A stretch of DNA of 64,000 nucleotides from Shinella curvata (GTDB lineage: Bacteria > Pseudomonadota > Alphaproteobacteria > Rhizobiales > Rhizobiaceae). Both the position numbers and the translations under genes were made by a program. Under the pieces are notes generated by a model. That model did not search any database. It was given only the letters and a program-made list of their open reading frames with translations, and had not been told where the DNA came from. Positions 1-8,782 of the stretch are shown one piece after another (position 1 is the stretch's first letter; each line of letters starts with the position of its first letter). Location of the stretch: the NCBI RefSeq assembly GCF_022899935.1, contig NZ_JALJCJ010000007.1, positions 186,001 to 250,000 on the forward strand, given 5' to 3'.

Positions 1-1984
1 TGGCTTTGCCCCGCGCCTGATGCTCTCGGAAGACGCGCTGACGGCAAGCGGCCTGGTGCAGACCGGCAGCCTCGTCGAAAACGCCTATCGCGTGCGGCTT
101 ACCGACCAGAGCCTCTCGCTCTCCAAGGTCCGCGCCGATGCCAACAAGGCGTTTCCGAAAGCCGGCTGGTCGATCCGCACCTCGAACAGCGCCGCACCCT
201 CGCTGACGGCCAACATCACCCGTTTCTCGCAGTTCCTGACGCTGGTCGGCCTCACCGCGCTGATCGTCGGCGGCGTCGGCGTGGCCAATGCCGTGCGCGC
301 CTATCTCGATTCCAAGCGTTCGGTCATCGCGACCTTCAAGTGCCTGGGGGCGCCCGCCTCGCTGGTGGCACTGATCTATCTCACGCAGATCGCCCTGATC
401 GCCGCCGTCGGCATCGCCATCGGCCTCGTTGCCGGTGCACTGATGCCCATGGTCGCCATGCGCTTCCTCGACGGCGTGCTGCCGGTGCCGGCGGAAACCA
501 CGCTCTACCCGTCGGCGCTGCTGCTCGCGGCCGTCTTCGGCCTGCTGACGGCGCTCGCCTTCGCCATCCTGCCGCTCGGCCATGCCCGCGAAGTGCCGGC
601 GACAGCGCTGTTCCGCGAACAAGGTTTCCAGAAGAGCCGCCTGCCGAGCTGGCCCTATCTGCTCAGCGCGGCGGTGTTTCTCGCAGCGCTTGCCGGCCTT
701 GCCATCGTCACGGCCTATGACCGCTACATCGCCATGGTCTTCCTCGGCGCGATCGCCTTTGCCTTCGTCGTGCTGCGCGTCGTCGCCATGCTGATCACGA
801 TGCTGGCCAGGCGCAGCCCGCGCGTCAATTCGCCATCGCTGCGGCTTGCCATCGGCAATATCCACCGGCCTGGCGCACTCACCGCCTCCGTCGTGCTGTC
901 GCTCGGCCTCGGCCTTGCGCTGCTGGTCACGCTGACGCTGATCGACGGAAACCTGCGCCGCGAACTCACCGGCAACCTGCCGGAACGGGCGCCGAACTTC
1001 TTCTTCGTCGATATCCAGGGCAGCGAGCTCGACGGGTTCCGCGACGTGCTGAAGAGCAACATGCCCGACGGCAAGATCATCGAGGTGCCGATGCTGCGCG
1101 GCCGGGTGATGGAACTGAACGGTGTCGATGTCGCCAAGGTCAAGGTCCCCCAGGGCGGGCAATGGGTGCTGCGCGGCGATCGCGGCATCACCTATGCCAA
1201 GCGCGTGCCGGAGAATTCAACGCTCGTGGAGGGGCAATGGTGGCCGGAGGATTATACCGGCGAGCCGCTCGTCTCCTTCGCCGCCGAAGAGGGCAAGGAA
1301 CTGGGCCTGAAGATCGGTGACACCGTCACGGTCAACGTGCTCGGCCGCAACATCACCGCGCGCATCGCCAATTTCCGCACGGTCGAATGGGAATCGCTGT
1401 CGATCAACTTCGTCATGGTCTTCTCGCCCAACACCTTTGCCGGTGCGCCGCATGCCTGGCTGGCGACGATGATCGATCCGAAAGCGAGCGCCGAGCAGGA
1501 AGCCGCGACGCTGAAAGCCGTCACCAACGCCTTTCCGACGATCACCACGGTGCGCGTCAAGGACGCGCTCGACGTGGTCAACGAACTGGTCGGGCAGCTT
1601 GCGACCGCCATCCGTGCGGCGGCAGCCGTGGCGCTCATCGCCTCGGTGCTGGTATTGGCCGGCGCGCTTGCGGCCGGCAACCGGGCGCGCGTGCATGATG
1701 CCGTCGTGCTCAAGACACTGGGCGCGACGCGGGCGACACTCATCCGGGCCTTCAGCTACGAATATCTGATGCTCGGGCTGGCGACCGCCGTCTTCGCGCT
1801 TCTGGCCGGCGGCGTGGCGGCCTGGTTCGTGGTCAGCACCATCATGAAGCTGCCGTCGAGCTTCCTGCCCGATGTCGCCGTGATGACGGTGGTCACGGCG
1901 CTCGTCATGACCGTCGGCATCGGCCTTGCCGGCACCTGGCGCATTCTGGGACAGAAGGCGGCACCGGTGCTGCGCGAACTCTAG
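1..1984 (+). CDS. ABC transporter permease, FtsX/YbbP family (5' truncated by window edge)
   Basis: Inner-membrane permease of the FtsX/MacB-like superfamily. The family couples an ATPase to extracytoplasmic work, usually on lipids, lipoproteins or the cell wall, rather than to solute flux. The reading frame is open to the left edge (frame starting at base 2), so the true start lies outside; about 660 residues are visible. The visible order is a periplasmic segment, an FtsX-type four-helix block (first helix near residues 75-105 of the visible part), a further helix pair, a large periplasmic domain and a second FtsX block at the C-terminus ending in the motif GTWRILG. This duplicated layout with an extra central helix pair fits the YbbP type of about 800-850 residues. 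The partner ATPase (YbbA type) would be expected just upstream, outside the window. The family call is secure; the substrate is not known. Confidence 0.88.
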   Translation, partial: GFAPRLMLSEDALTASGLVQTGSLVENAYRVRLTDQSLSLSKVRADANKAFPKAGWSIRTSNSAAPSLTANITRFSQFLTLVGLTALIVGGVGVANAVRAYLDSKRSVIATFKCLGAPASLVALIYLTQIALIAAVGIAIGLVAGALMPMVAMRFLDGVLPVPAETTLYPSALLLAAVFGLLTALAFAILPLGHAREVPATALFREQGFQKSRLPSWPYLLSAAVFLAALAGLAIVTAYDRYIAMVFLGAIAFAFVVLRVVAMLITMLARRSPRVNSPSLRLAIGNIHRPGALTASVVLSLGLGLALLVTLTLIDGNLRRELTGNLPERAPNFFFVDIQGSELDGFRDVLKSNMPDGKIIEVPMLRGRVMELNGVDVAKVKVPQGGQWVLRGDRGITYAKRVPENSTLVEGQWWPEDYTGEPLVSFAAEEGKELGLKIGDTVTVNVLGRNITARIANFRTVEWESLSINFVMVFSPNTFAGAPHAWLATMIDPKASAEQEAATLKAVTNAFPTITTVRVKDALDVVNELVGQLATAIRAAAAVALIASVLVLAGALAAGNRARVHDAVVLKTLGATRATLIRAFSYEYLMLGLATAVFALLAGGVAAWFVVSTIMKLPSSFLPDVAVMTVVTALVMTVGIGLAGTWRILGQKAAPVLREL

Positions 1985-2021
1985 AATCATGCGCCTGCGG
2001 CCTCCCGTCAGGGTCGCGGGT

Positions 2022-2051
2022 CTTGTGCACAACACAATTCATGCTCATATT
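2022..2051 (+). promoter_or_regulatory. candidate promoter for the Bax-inhibitor family gene
   Basis: CTTGTG at 2022-2027 and CATATT at 2046-2051 are spaced 18 bases apart, a reasonable match to the alphaproteobacterial housekeeping consensus. Transcription would begin near 2058, just ahead of the structured leader. Confidence 0.4.
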
Positions 2052-2053
2052 TA

Positions 2054-2156
2054 CCCTAGGCAAGCTGGAGCCCCGCAGCGGCTGCCCGGATCCCGCGGCA
2101 CGTTTCGAAAACCGGAACGAATAAGCGGGAGCCCGACACCGTAAACACTAGGGGCT
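2054..2156 (+). promoter_or_regulatory. structured 5' leader, probable ybhL-type RNA element
   Basis: The leader of the Bax-inhibitor (YbhL/YccA) family gene folds into nested helices. The outer one pairs AGCCCC 2069-2074 with GGGGCT 2151-2156, a middle one pairs CCCGC 2092-2096 with GCGGG 2125-2129, and the apical one pairs CGTTTC 2101-2106 with GGAACG 2114-2119 around a seven-base loop. A competing pairing exists between CCCTAG 2054-2059 and CTAGGG 2148-2153, which would exclude the outer helix. A conserved RNA motif called the ybhL leader was described in alphaproteobacteria upstream of this same gene family, and its function is unknown. Position and architecture point to that motif, but I could not run a covariance model. 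Confidence 0.55.
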
Positions 2157-2173
2157 TTGACCAAGAGGAAAAC

Positions 2174-2917
2174 ATGGCTGATCTCCGCAATTACCAGACC
2201 CGCCCGGCGAATGCCGGCGCCCAGGCCGGTGCCGTCATCGACGAGGGCCTGCGCAGCTACATGCTGCGGGTCTACAACCTGATGGCCTTCGGTCTCGCGA
2301 TCACCGGCCTCGTGGCCTATTTCGCCGCGCAGGCCGCCTTCGCCGATGGCCAGCTGACCGCATTCGGCCAGGCGATCTATGTCAGCCCGCTGAAGTGGGT
2401 TGTCATGCTCGCGCCGCTGGCGCTGGTCTTCTTCCTGAGCTTCCGCATCCACACGATGAGCGTTTCGGCCGCGCAGGCGACCTTCTGGGTCTATGCCGGC
2501 CTGATGGGCCTGTCGCTGTCGTCGATCTTCCTGATCTACACCGGCGCCAGCATCGCGCAGACCTTCTTCGTCTCGGCCGCCGCCTTCGGCGCCCTGTCGC
2601 TGTTCGGCTACACGACGAAGCGTGACCTGTCCGCCATGGGCTCGTTCCTGATCATGGGCCTGTTCGGCCTGATCATCGCCTCGCTCGTCAACCTGTTCCT
2701 GCAGTCCTCGGCGCTCGATTTCGCGATCTCCGCGATCGGCGTGCTGGTCTTCGCCGGCCTGACGGCCTGGGACACGCAGAAGATCAAGGAGATGTATTTC
2801 GAAGCCGACGACACCGCCGTGGCCGGTCGCAAGGCCATCATGGGCGCGCTGACGCTCTATCTCGACTTCATCAACCTCTTCCTGTTCCTGCTGCGTTTCC
2901 TGGGCAACCGCGAGTAA
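2174..2917 (+). CDS. Bax inhibitor-1/YccA (YbhL) family membrane protein
   Basis: Multi-pass inner-membrane protein of the TMBIM/Bax inhibitor-1 family, 247 residues, the usual bacterial length. After a soluble N-terminal stretch of about 30 residues it shows seven hydrophobic segments between roughly residues 35 and 240, including the conserved stretch LTAWDTQKIKEMY near residue 195. Bacterial relatives are pH-sensitive calcium-leak channels (BsYetJ) or modulators of the FtsH protease (E. coli YccA); which applies here cannot be seen. The start is supported by AGAGGA at 2165-2170. It sits alone between the permease and the convergent yciB gene, behind a structured leader that suggests RNA-level control. 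Confidence 0.92.
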   Translation: MADLRNYQTRPANAGAQAGAVIDEGLRSYMLRVYNLMAFGLAITGLVAYFAAQAAFADGQLTAFGQAIYVSPLKWVVMLAPLALVFFLSFRIHTMSVSAAQATFWVYAGLMGLSLSSIFLIYTGASIAQTFFVSAAAFGALSLFGYTTKRDLSAMGSFLIMGLFGLIIASLVNLFLQSSALDFAISAIGVLVFAGLTAWDTQKIKEMYFEADDTAVAGRKAIMGALTLYLDFINLFLFLLRFLGNRE

Positions 2918-2946
2918 CCCGAGCAGGCCGGAAAGGCCATAAAACG

Positions 2947-2974
2947 AAAACCCCGCCGTTCCGGCGGGGTTTTT
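2947..2974. terminator. bidirectional Rho-independent terminator
   Basis: AAAACCCCGCCG and CGGCGGGGTTTT form a perfect inverted repeat around a four-base loop (TTCC), flanked by A and T runs on the two sides. It serves both the Bax-inhibitor family gene and the convergent yciB operon. Confidence 0.9.
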
Positions 2975-2989
2975 CTTTGCCTTGAAACC

Positions 2990-3640
2990 TTACGATGCCT
3001 TGCCGTCGTCCGGCGTCTCGATCGAATGGCGCATGATCAGCGGCATCTGCGACAGCGTGAAGAGAATGGTGATCGGCATTGTACCCCAGACCTTGAAGGC
3101 AACCCAGAAGTCCGTCGAGAAATTGCGCCAGACGACTTCGTTCATCACGGCAAGCACCAGGAAGAACAGACCCCAGCGCAGCGTCAGCTTGCGCCAGCCC
3201 TCGTCCGTCAGCTTGAAGGCGGCGTGAAAGACATAGCCGAGCAGGGATTTGCCGAACAGCAGGCCGCCGAGCAGGATGGCACCGAACAGCGAATTGACGA
3301 TGGTCGGCTTCATCTTGATGAAGGTGTCGTTCTGCAGCCAGAGCGTCAGCGCGCCGAAGACGAAGACGACAACGCCCGAAATCAACGGCATCATGGGGAG
3401 TGTTCGGGTGAGCACCCAGGAGACGGCAAGGGCTATCGCCGTCGCAGCCATGAAGAGGCCGGTCGCAATAAAAATCGGGCCGCCCATTTCGGCAAGCACC
3501 GGAAACTGCGCCGCCAGCCATTCACCCCGCGAATTGGCGAAGAAGAACACGACGAGCGGGCCGAGTTCAAGCACCATCTTGAGGAGCGGGCTGACCTTCT
3601 CCTCCGCCTTGGCCGGCGTTTCCAGCGAAACCTTGCTCAT
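2990..3640 (-). CDS. yciB: inner-membrane spanning protein YciB / septation protein A
   Basis: Member of the YciB/IspA (septation protein A) family, 216 residues, slightly longer than the E. coli protein (179). Five to six hydrophobic helices follow a charged N-terminus; the family-typical stretches [11 protein letters not shown] (about 30-40) and [21 protein letters not shown] (about 165-185) are present. In enterics YciB helps cell-envelope synthesis and interacts with elongation and division proteins; in rhizobia it is the conserved last gene of the dapF-mtaB-ftsY block. Its start overlaps the ftsY stop by four bases, so translational coupling is expected. Confidence 0.9.
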   Translation of the reverse strand: MSKVSLETPAKAEEKVSPLLKMVLELGPLVVFFFANSRGEWLAAQFPVLAEMGGPIFIATGLFMAATAIALAVSWVLTRTLPMMPLISGVVVFVFGALTLWLQNDTFIKMKPTIVNSLFGAILLGGLLFGKSLLGYVFHAAFKLTDEGWRKLTLRWGLFFLVLAVMNEVVWRNFSTDFWVAFKVWGTMPITILFTLSQMPLIMRHSIETPDDGKAS

Positions 3641-5124
3641 GCTCCAACTCCTGCGATCGCTTCCGCGAAATCCTTGGCCTCGAAGGGTTCGAGATCGTCG
3701 ATCCCTTCGCCGACACCGATGAAATAGACCGGCAGCTTGTGTTTGGCGGCAATCGCCACAAGAATGCCGCCGCGGGCCGTACCGTCCAATTTTGTCATGA
3801 TCAGACCCGTCACGCCCGCGACATTACGGAAAATCTCGACCTGGTTCATGGCGTTCTGGCCGGTCGTGGCGTCGAGCGTCTGGAGCACGGTGTGCGGTGC
3901 GTCCGGATCGAGCTTGCCGAGCACGCGCACGATCTTTTCCAGTTCCGCCATCAGCTCCGTCTTGTTCTGCAGGCGGCCGGCCGTGTCGATGATCAGGACG
4001 TCGCTCTTCTTCTCGCGCGCCCGCTCATAGGCCTCGTAAGCGAGGCCGGCGGCATCGGCGCCGAGTTTCGAGGAGACGATCTCGGAACCGGTGCGCTCCG
4101 CCCAGATCTTCAATTGCTCGATTGCCGCGGCGCGAAACGTGTCGCCGGCGGCCATCATGACCTTCAGACCGGCGCCGGAGAGTTTTGCTGCGAGCTTGCC
4201 GATGGTCGTCGTCTTGCCGGTGCCGTTGACGCCGACGACGAGGATGACATGCGGCTTGTGATTGAGGTCGAGCGCCAGCGGCTTGGCGACGGGCGAGAGC
4301 ACCTTGGTGATCTCGCTTGCCATGATGCGCGAGACGTCGGTGCCGGTGACATCCTTGCCGTAGCGCTCGGAGGCGAGCGTATCGGTGATGCGCAGCGCGG
4401 TTTCCACGCCGAGATCGGCCTGGATCAGCAGGTCTTCGAGATCCTGCAGCGTCTCGTCATCCAGCTTGCGCTTGGTGAAGAGGCTGGTGATCTGGCCCGT
4501 GAGCTGCGACGAGGTGCGCGACAGGCCCTCGCGCAGGCGCTGGAACCAGGTGCGCTTGGGTTGCGGCGCGGCAGTTACCTCGACCGGCTTGTCCTCGGCG
4601 CTCGCAAAACCCTTGGGCAGAGCCTTCGGCTCGAGGCGGGCGACTTCTTCGAGAACGGGGTCTTCGATTTCGGCCGGCGTCGCCTCCTGCGCGGGAGCAG
4701 CGACGTCTTCGATTTCGACGACCGCTTCCGGCTCGTCCTCGACAATAGCCTCTACAACCGCAACCGGTTCTTCCTCGGCGACGGCGTCTTCATTTTCGCT
4801 GATATCATCGGCCGGTCCGCCGGCCGTTTCCATCTCTGCGGGTGCGACCGGGTCTTCGGCGACCGGCAGTTCCGGCGCATGCGGCAGCGGATAGATATCC
4901 GGTTCCGGCTCGTCGGGGACGTGGCTTGCCGCTTCGGGGTTGGCCGCTTCGGCTTCTTCGAGCAGGGCGTCGCGCTCCTCGGTGGCGACGGTCTCCTCGA
5001 CGACCTGTTCGGGGGCGGCCTCGTCCACCTGTGGTGCGACGACGGCGGCCTCGGCCTCCGGCTTCTGCTCAGGGGCGGTGTCTTTTCCGAACGTAAAAAT
5101 CTTCTTGATGAAGCCGAGGGCCAT
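3637..5124 (-). CDS. ftsY: signal recognition particle receptor FtsY
   Basis: SRP receptor GTPase that docks the SRP-ribosome complex at the membrane; its partner Ffh is also encoded in this window. The first ~190 residues are an acidic, Ala/Glu/Pro-rich A domain of low complexity, as is common in alphaproteobacteria. The NG domain follows from about residue 195: P-loop GVNGTGKTT at 298-306, DTAGR at 380-384, and [10 protein letters not shown] from 444. Total length is 495 residues. It overlaps yciB by four bases and lies 15 bases after mtaB, within the operon dapF-mtaB-ftsY-yciB. Confidence 0.97.
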   Translation of the reverse strand: MALGFIKKIFTFGKDTAPEQKPEAEAAVVAPQVDEAAPEQVVEETVATEERDALLEEAEAANPEAASHVPDEPEPDIYPLPHAPELPVAEDPVAPAEMETAGGPADDISENEDAVAEEEPVAVVEAIVEDEPEAVVEIEDVAAPAQEATPAEIEDPVLEEVARLEPKALPKGFASAEDKPVEVTAAPQPKRTWFQRLREGLSRTSSQLTGQITSLFTKRKLDDETLQDLEDLLIQADLGVETALRITDTLASERYGKDVTGTDVSRIMASEITKVLSPVAKPLALDLNHKPHVILVVGVNGTGKTTTIGKLAAKLSGAGLKVMMAAGDTFRAAAIEQLKIWAERTGSEIVSSKLGADAAGLAYEAYERAREKKSDVLIIDTAGRLQNKTELMAELEKIVRVLGKLDPDAPHTVLQTLDATTGQNAMNQVEIFRNVAGVTGLIMTKLDGTARGGILVAIAAKHKLPVYFIGVGEGIDDLEPFEAKDFAEAIAGVGA

Positions 5125-5139
5125 AAGGGTATCCGCTGG

Positions 5140-6414
5140 TTATGCGAGAAGGCGGTTTTCGGGCCGCATCGTCAGGTGCTTGCCATTGTGGCCGGTGATG
5201 ATAACCGGCACAAGGTCGCGGGGCTTTAGCCCTGCGGCATCGACGAGCGTGAAATTTTCGGTGTGCGCAAGGCCGTTGTTCTCGACGAGGATCATTTCCC
5301 GTTTGCCGATCATGGAAACGAGATGGGCTTCATGCAGCCGTTTTCCAGTGTCACGCAGCCGGCTGGCACGCTCCTTGACGAGCGCACGGTCGAGCTGCGG
5401 CATCCGGGCGGCCGGCGTGCCGGGACGCGGGCTGTAGGGAAAGACGTGCAGATGCGCGATCCCGCAGTCCTCTGCCAGCCTGCCGGCATTGGCGAACATC
5501 TCCTCCGTCTCCGTCGGGAAACCGGCGATCATGTCGGCACCGAAACTGGCATCGGGGCGCAGAGCGCGCACACGGCCGCAGAAGGCGCTGGCATCGGCGG
5601 CCGAGTGGCGGCGCTTCATGCGCTTGAGGATCATGTCGTCGCCATGCTGCAAAGAAAGATGCAGATGCGGCATGAAGCGCGGCTCGTCGGCGATCAGATC
5701 CCAGAGATGCGCGTCGGCCTCGATGCTGTCGATCGAGGAGAGCCGCAGGCGGCGGATGTCCGGCACCTGCTTCAGTAGCGTCTTGGCCAGTTGCCCGAGG
5801 CTCGGCTTGCCGGGCAGGTCGGCGCCGTAGCTTGTGGCATCGACGCCGGTCAGCACGATCTCGCAATAGCCGCTCCCGACGAGTTTGCGCGCCTGATCGA
5901 CCACCGCGCCCATCGGCACGGAGCGGGAATTGCCACGACCATAGGGGATGATGCAGAAGGTGCAGCGATGGTCGCAGCCGTTCTGCACCTGTACGAAGGC
6001 GCGCACATGGCCGTCGATCAGCCTGACCATCTGCGGCGCGGTCTCGCGCACGCTCATGATGTCGTTGACACGCAGCTTCTCTTCCGCCGAGACGCCGAAA
6101 TCCGGGAGGCGGCGGTAGGAGGCGCTTTTCAGCTTCTCCTCGTTGCCGAGCACAGCATCCACTTCCGGCATGGCGGCGAAGGTCTCGCTTTCCGTCTGCG
6201 CGGCGCAGCCGGTGACGATGATGCGGGCATGCGGATTGTCGCGGCGCGCCCGGCGGATCGCCTGCCGGGCCTGGCGCACGGCCTCACCCGTCACGGCGCA
6301 GGTGTTTACCAGCACGGCATTGTTCAGCCCCGCCTTCTCGGCCTCGGCGCGCATCACTTCCGATTCGTAGGTGTTGAGCCGACAGCCGAAGGTTATGACA
6401 TCGACGCCGCTCAA
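5140..6414 (-). CDS. mtaB: tRNA t6A37 methylthiotransferase MtaB
   Basis: Radical-SAM methylthiotransferase that converts t6A37 to ms2t6A37 in tRNAs reading ANN codons. The N-terminal UPF0004 domain supplies Cys11, Cys39 and Cys70 for one iron-sulfur cluster. The radical-SAM CxxxCxxC motif is Cys147, Cys151 and Cys154 (in [10 protein letters not shown]), and a TRAM-like C-terminal region completes the 424 residues. The opening [11 protein letters not shown] is typical of MtaB rather than of MiaB or RimO. It overlaps dapF by four bases and belongs to the same operon. Confidence 0.95.
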   Translation of the reverse strand: MSGVDVITFGCRLNTYESEVMRAEAEKAGLNNAVLVNTCAVTGEAVRQARQAIRRARRDNPHARIIVTGCAAQTESETFAAMPEVDAVLGNEEKLKSASYRRLPDFGVSAEEKLRVNDIMSVRETAPQMVRLIDGHVRAFVQVQNGCDHRCTFCIIPYGRGNSRSVPMGAVVDQARKLVGSGYCEIVLTGVDATSYGADLPGKPSLGQLAKTLLKQVPDIRRLRLSSIDSIEADAHLWDLIADEPRFMPHLHLSLQHGDDMILKRMKRRHSAADASAFCGRVRALRPDASFGADMIAGFPTETEEMFANAGRLAEDCGIAHLHVFPYSPRPGTPAARMPQLDRALVKERASRLRDTGKRLHEAHLVSMIGKREMILVENNGLAHTENFTLVDAAGLKPRDLVPVIITGHNGKHLTMRPENRLLA

Positions 6415-7316
6415 AGGGCGGCCGCCCCGGCATCATCATCGCGGCGGAAGGCGCCGGTGACGGGATCGAGCGTGCCCGACCATTCCCATTCGGCAGGTCC
6501 CGTCATGACGACATGGTCGTCCTCGCGCCATTCGATGGTGAGCTTGCCGCGGTTCGGGCTGCTGGCAACGGTGATCTCCACCTTGCGGCCGGTGCGGCCG
6601 GTGCGCGCGCCGGAAACGCCGGCCGAGCAAGCGGCGGAGCCGCAAGCGAGCGTCAGGCCTGCGCCGCGCTCCCAGGTCCGCGTCGTCATGGACGTCGGCG
6701 ACGTCACCTGCGCCAGCGTGATATTGGCCTTTTCCGGGAACATCGGATGGTTTTCGAGCAGCGGGCCGAAACGGTCGAGATCGAAGGTCATCGGGTCGCG
6801 GTCGACCCAGAAGATCGCATGCGGATTGCCCATCGACATGGCAGCCGGCGAATGCAGGATCGGATCATCGATCGGGCCGATCTGCAATTCGATGCGGCTC
6901 GTATCGTAGAACTCTTCGGCGAGCGGGATGCGGTTCCATTCGAAGACCGGCTTGCCCATATCGACGGAGATCGTACCGTCCTCATGTTCGACGGCGTTCA
7001 GGATGCCGGCGACGGTCTGGAAGGTGAAGGCCTTGCGCCCGGTCTCGCTGGCCAGCGCCTGCACGACGCAGCGCGTGCCGTTGCCGCAGGCCTGCGCCCT
7101 GGTGCCGTCGCAGTTCAGGATATCGATGAAGGCATCGGTGCCGTCCACGCGGGGATCATGGATTGCCATGATCTGGTCGAAGCGGGTGGCGGGATCGGCA
7201 TTGAGCGCAATCGCGGCGGCCGGTGTGACGGCATCCGCGCGGCCGCGCATGTCCACGACCAGGATCATGTTTCCCAGCCCGTTCATCCTTGCGAATTCGA
7301 CCGTCTTTGTCATCAC
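6411..7316 (-). CDS. dapF: diaminopimelate epimerase
   Basis: Cofactor-free racemase that interconverts LL- and meso-diaminopimelate for lysine and peptidoglycan synthesis. Both catalytic cysteines are visible: Cys77 in ACGNGTRC and Cys225 in LACGSAAC, which act as the two-base thiol pair. Length is 301 residues, normal for rhizobia. It is the first gene of the minus-strand operon and overlaps mtaB by four bases. The ORF opens with two consecutive Met codons, so the start could be the first or the second; the difference is one residue. Confidence 0.97.
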   Translation of the reverse strand: MMTKTVEFARMNGLGNMILVVDMRGRADAVTPAAAIALNADPATRFDQIMAIHDPRVDGTDAFIDILNCDGTRAQACGNGTRCVVQALASETGRKAFTFQTVAGILNAVEHEDGTISVDMGKPVFEWNRIPLAEEFYDTSRIELQIGPIDDPILHSPAAMSMGNPHAIFWVDRDPMTFDLDRFGPLLENHPMFPEKANITLAQVTSPTSMTTRTWERGAGLTLACGSAACSAGVSGARTGRTGRKVEITVASSPNRGKLTIEWREDDHVVMTGPAEWEWSGTLDPVTGAFRRDDDAGAAAL

Positions 7317-7391
7317 ATCTGCCCGATTGGGCCGAAGGCGGCCCGTTGCGGCGTATATGGCGGAAAAGCCCGCGGATTTCCAGTGCCTTGC

Positions 7392-8474
7392 TCAGACTGT
7401 GGCGAGCGGAACCTCGAAGACTTCGCCGGGCCTCAGCGCACGAAAACGCGTGCGCTCGATGCCGGCCGCATGAAGCGCGGCCTCCAGCGCCGTAAGCGGC
7501 TCGTCCACGCCCTCGTTGGTCAGCCGGAATGTACCCCAATGATGGCCGGCGACATAGGCAGCGCCGGACGCGATCATGCCCTTGACCGCCTCATCCGGAT
7601 TCTGGTGCTGCGGGCGCATGAACCAGCGCGGCTCATAGGCGCCGAAAGGCAGGTTGGCGAGGCGGATCGCGCCATGTTTCTCACGGATCGCCCGGTAATT
7701 AATGCCCTGATGAAAACCGGTATCGCCGATATGATAGATCTTCCCGCCCGGCGTCTCGATCAGGAAGGCCGACCACAGTGCCATGCGCCGGTCGCCAAGA
7801 CCCCGCGCCGACCAGTGATGGCAGGGCTCGCAATGGAGCGTGACGCCGACGGATAAGGGCGTGCTGCCGCCCCAGTCCATGATGGTTATACGCCCTTCGC
7901 CGACCACAGACCCCATGATGGCCTCATTGCCGAGCGGCGTGTAGATCAGGCAATTGTCCCGCTCGGAAAGCACCTTCAGCGTCGCGAGATCGAGATGGTC
8001 GTAGTGATTGTGCGTGACGAGCACGACGTCGATCTTCGGCAGATCCCTGAGCTTGATGCCGGGTGGATTGACGCGCTTCGGCCCGGCAAAGGAGAAGGGG
8101 CTCGCCCGGTCGCTCCAGACCGGATCCGTCAGGATGTTGAGCCCGGCCGTCTGGATGAGCAGCGCCGCATGGCCGACCATCGTCACGGCCAGCCGATCGC
8201 CCTCGACACGTGCTTCCGGCACTGCCGGCGGAAACGGGCTCGGCCAGTCCGCCGGCCACGCCGCCCGGCCGCCACCGAATTGCCAGCGCATCAGTTCGAG
8301 GAAGTTGTTCGGTTCCTCGCCATCGGGATTGAAGAAATGCGTACCATCGAAATGGTCGCTGACAGGGCCGTCATAATACCGGTTGGCGGCCATGCTGCGG
8401 CTCGCGAACGTACCGCCGGCCAAGGTGGCCAGTGCGCCGATGCCAGACCATTTCAGAAACTTGCGACGGTTCAT
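7392..8474 (-). CDS. Tat-exported metallo-beta-lactamase fold hydrolase
   Basis: Predicted periplasmic metal-dependent hydrolase of the RomA/NAPE-PLD-like branch of the MBL fold. The N-terminus is a twin-arginine signal (NRRKFLKWSG, then a hydrophobic run to about Ala30). The metal motif THNHYDH gives His155, His157, Asp159 and His160; further family stretches are LTDPVWSDRASP (about 115-126) and HIGDTGFH, which supplies the bridging aspartate. Length is 360 residues. Relatives are annotated as L-ascorbate-6-phosphate lactonase-like or N-acylphosphatidylethanolamine phospholipase D-like, but the substrate cannot be read from sequence. It stands alone, 75 bases upstream of dapF on the same strand. 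Confidence 0.85.
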   Translation of the reverse strand: MNRRKFLKWSGIGALATLAGGTFASRSMAANRYYDGPVSDHFDGTHFFNPDGEEPNNFLELMRWQFGGGRAAWPADWPSPFPPAVPEARVEGDRLAVTMVGHAALLIQTAGLNILTDPVWSDRASPFSFAGPKRVNPPGIKLRDLPKIDVVLVTHNHYDHLDLATLKVLSERDNCLIYTPLGNEAIMGSVVGEGRITIMDWGGSTPLSVGVTLHCEPCHHWSARGLGDRRMALWSAFLIETPGGKIYHIGDTGFHQGINYRAIREKHGAIRLANLPFGAYEPRWFMRPQHQNPDEAVKGMIASGAAYVAGHHWGTFRLTNEGVDEPLTALEAALHAAGIERTRFRALRPGEVFEVPLATV

Positions 8475-8564
8475 TGATGGAAGATAAGGTGTCGCTCACC
8501 TTGCTGCAACGGGCCGAGCGGCACTCGCGGAAAAGTGAGGAAAGGCCGGATTTTCCCGATGTTC

Positions 8565-8709
8565 TTGACTTTCCGGCCTCGTTGCTGTTTAAGCCGCGCA
8601 TCTGCGACAAGTACGAATGCTTGAAGCCGCCGACCGGGACCCTATTAGCGGTATAAACAGATCCCGGAGGTCAACACCCGACAGCGCGATGCGCCCTCGG
8701 GTGCTTTTT
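8565..8709 (+). ncRNA. candidate small RNA or attenuated leader upstream of ffh
   Basis: The 308-base gap between the MBL gene and ffh holds a promoter-like pair, TTGACT 8565-8570 and TTTAAG 8588-8593 (17-base spacer), giving a start near 8600. About 75 bases further on is a strong hairpin: CACCCGA 8675-8681 with TCGGGTG 8697-8703, plus inner GCGC/GCGC, followed by CTTTTTGG. That is a complete Rho-independent terminator lying 75 bases before the ffh start codon. Between them CCGGGA 8634-8639 can pair with TCCCGG 8662-8667. The transcript of about 105-110 nt could be an independent sRNA or an attenuator for ffh. It lacks the GGAA-tetraloop and asymmetric-loop signature of SRP RNA. No known family is assigned. 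Confidence 0.5.
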
Positions 8710-8782
8710 GGCTTTGCGTCTTGTTTTTGCCGCTGATGACACCGACGTTTCCGCCACGGACGGAAACAAGAAGGAAGACGTG

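Noticed and set aside
8590-8709. Signal recognition particle RNA beside ffh
   Set aside because: The GGAA tetraloop and asymmetric internal loop sequence of 4.5S RNA are absent on both strands; kept only as an unassigned small RNA candidate.
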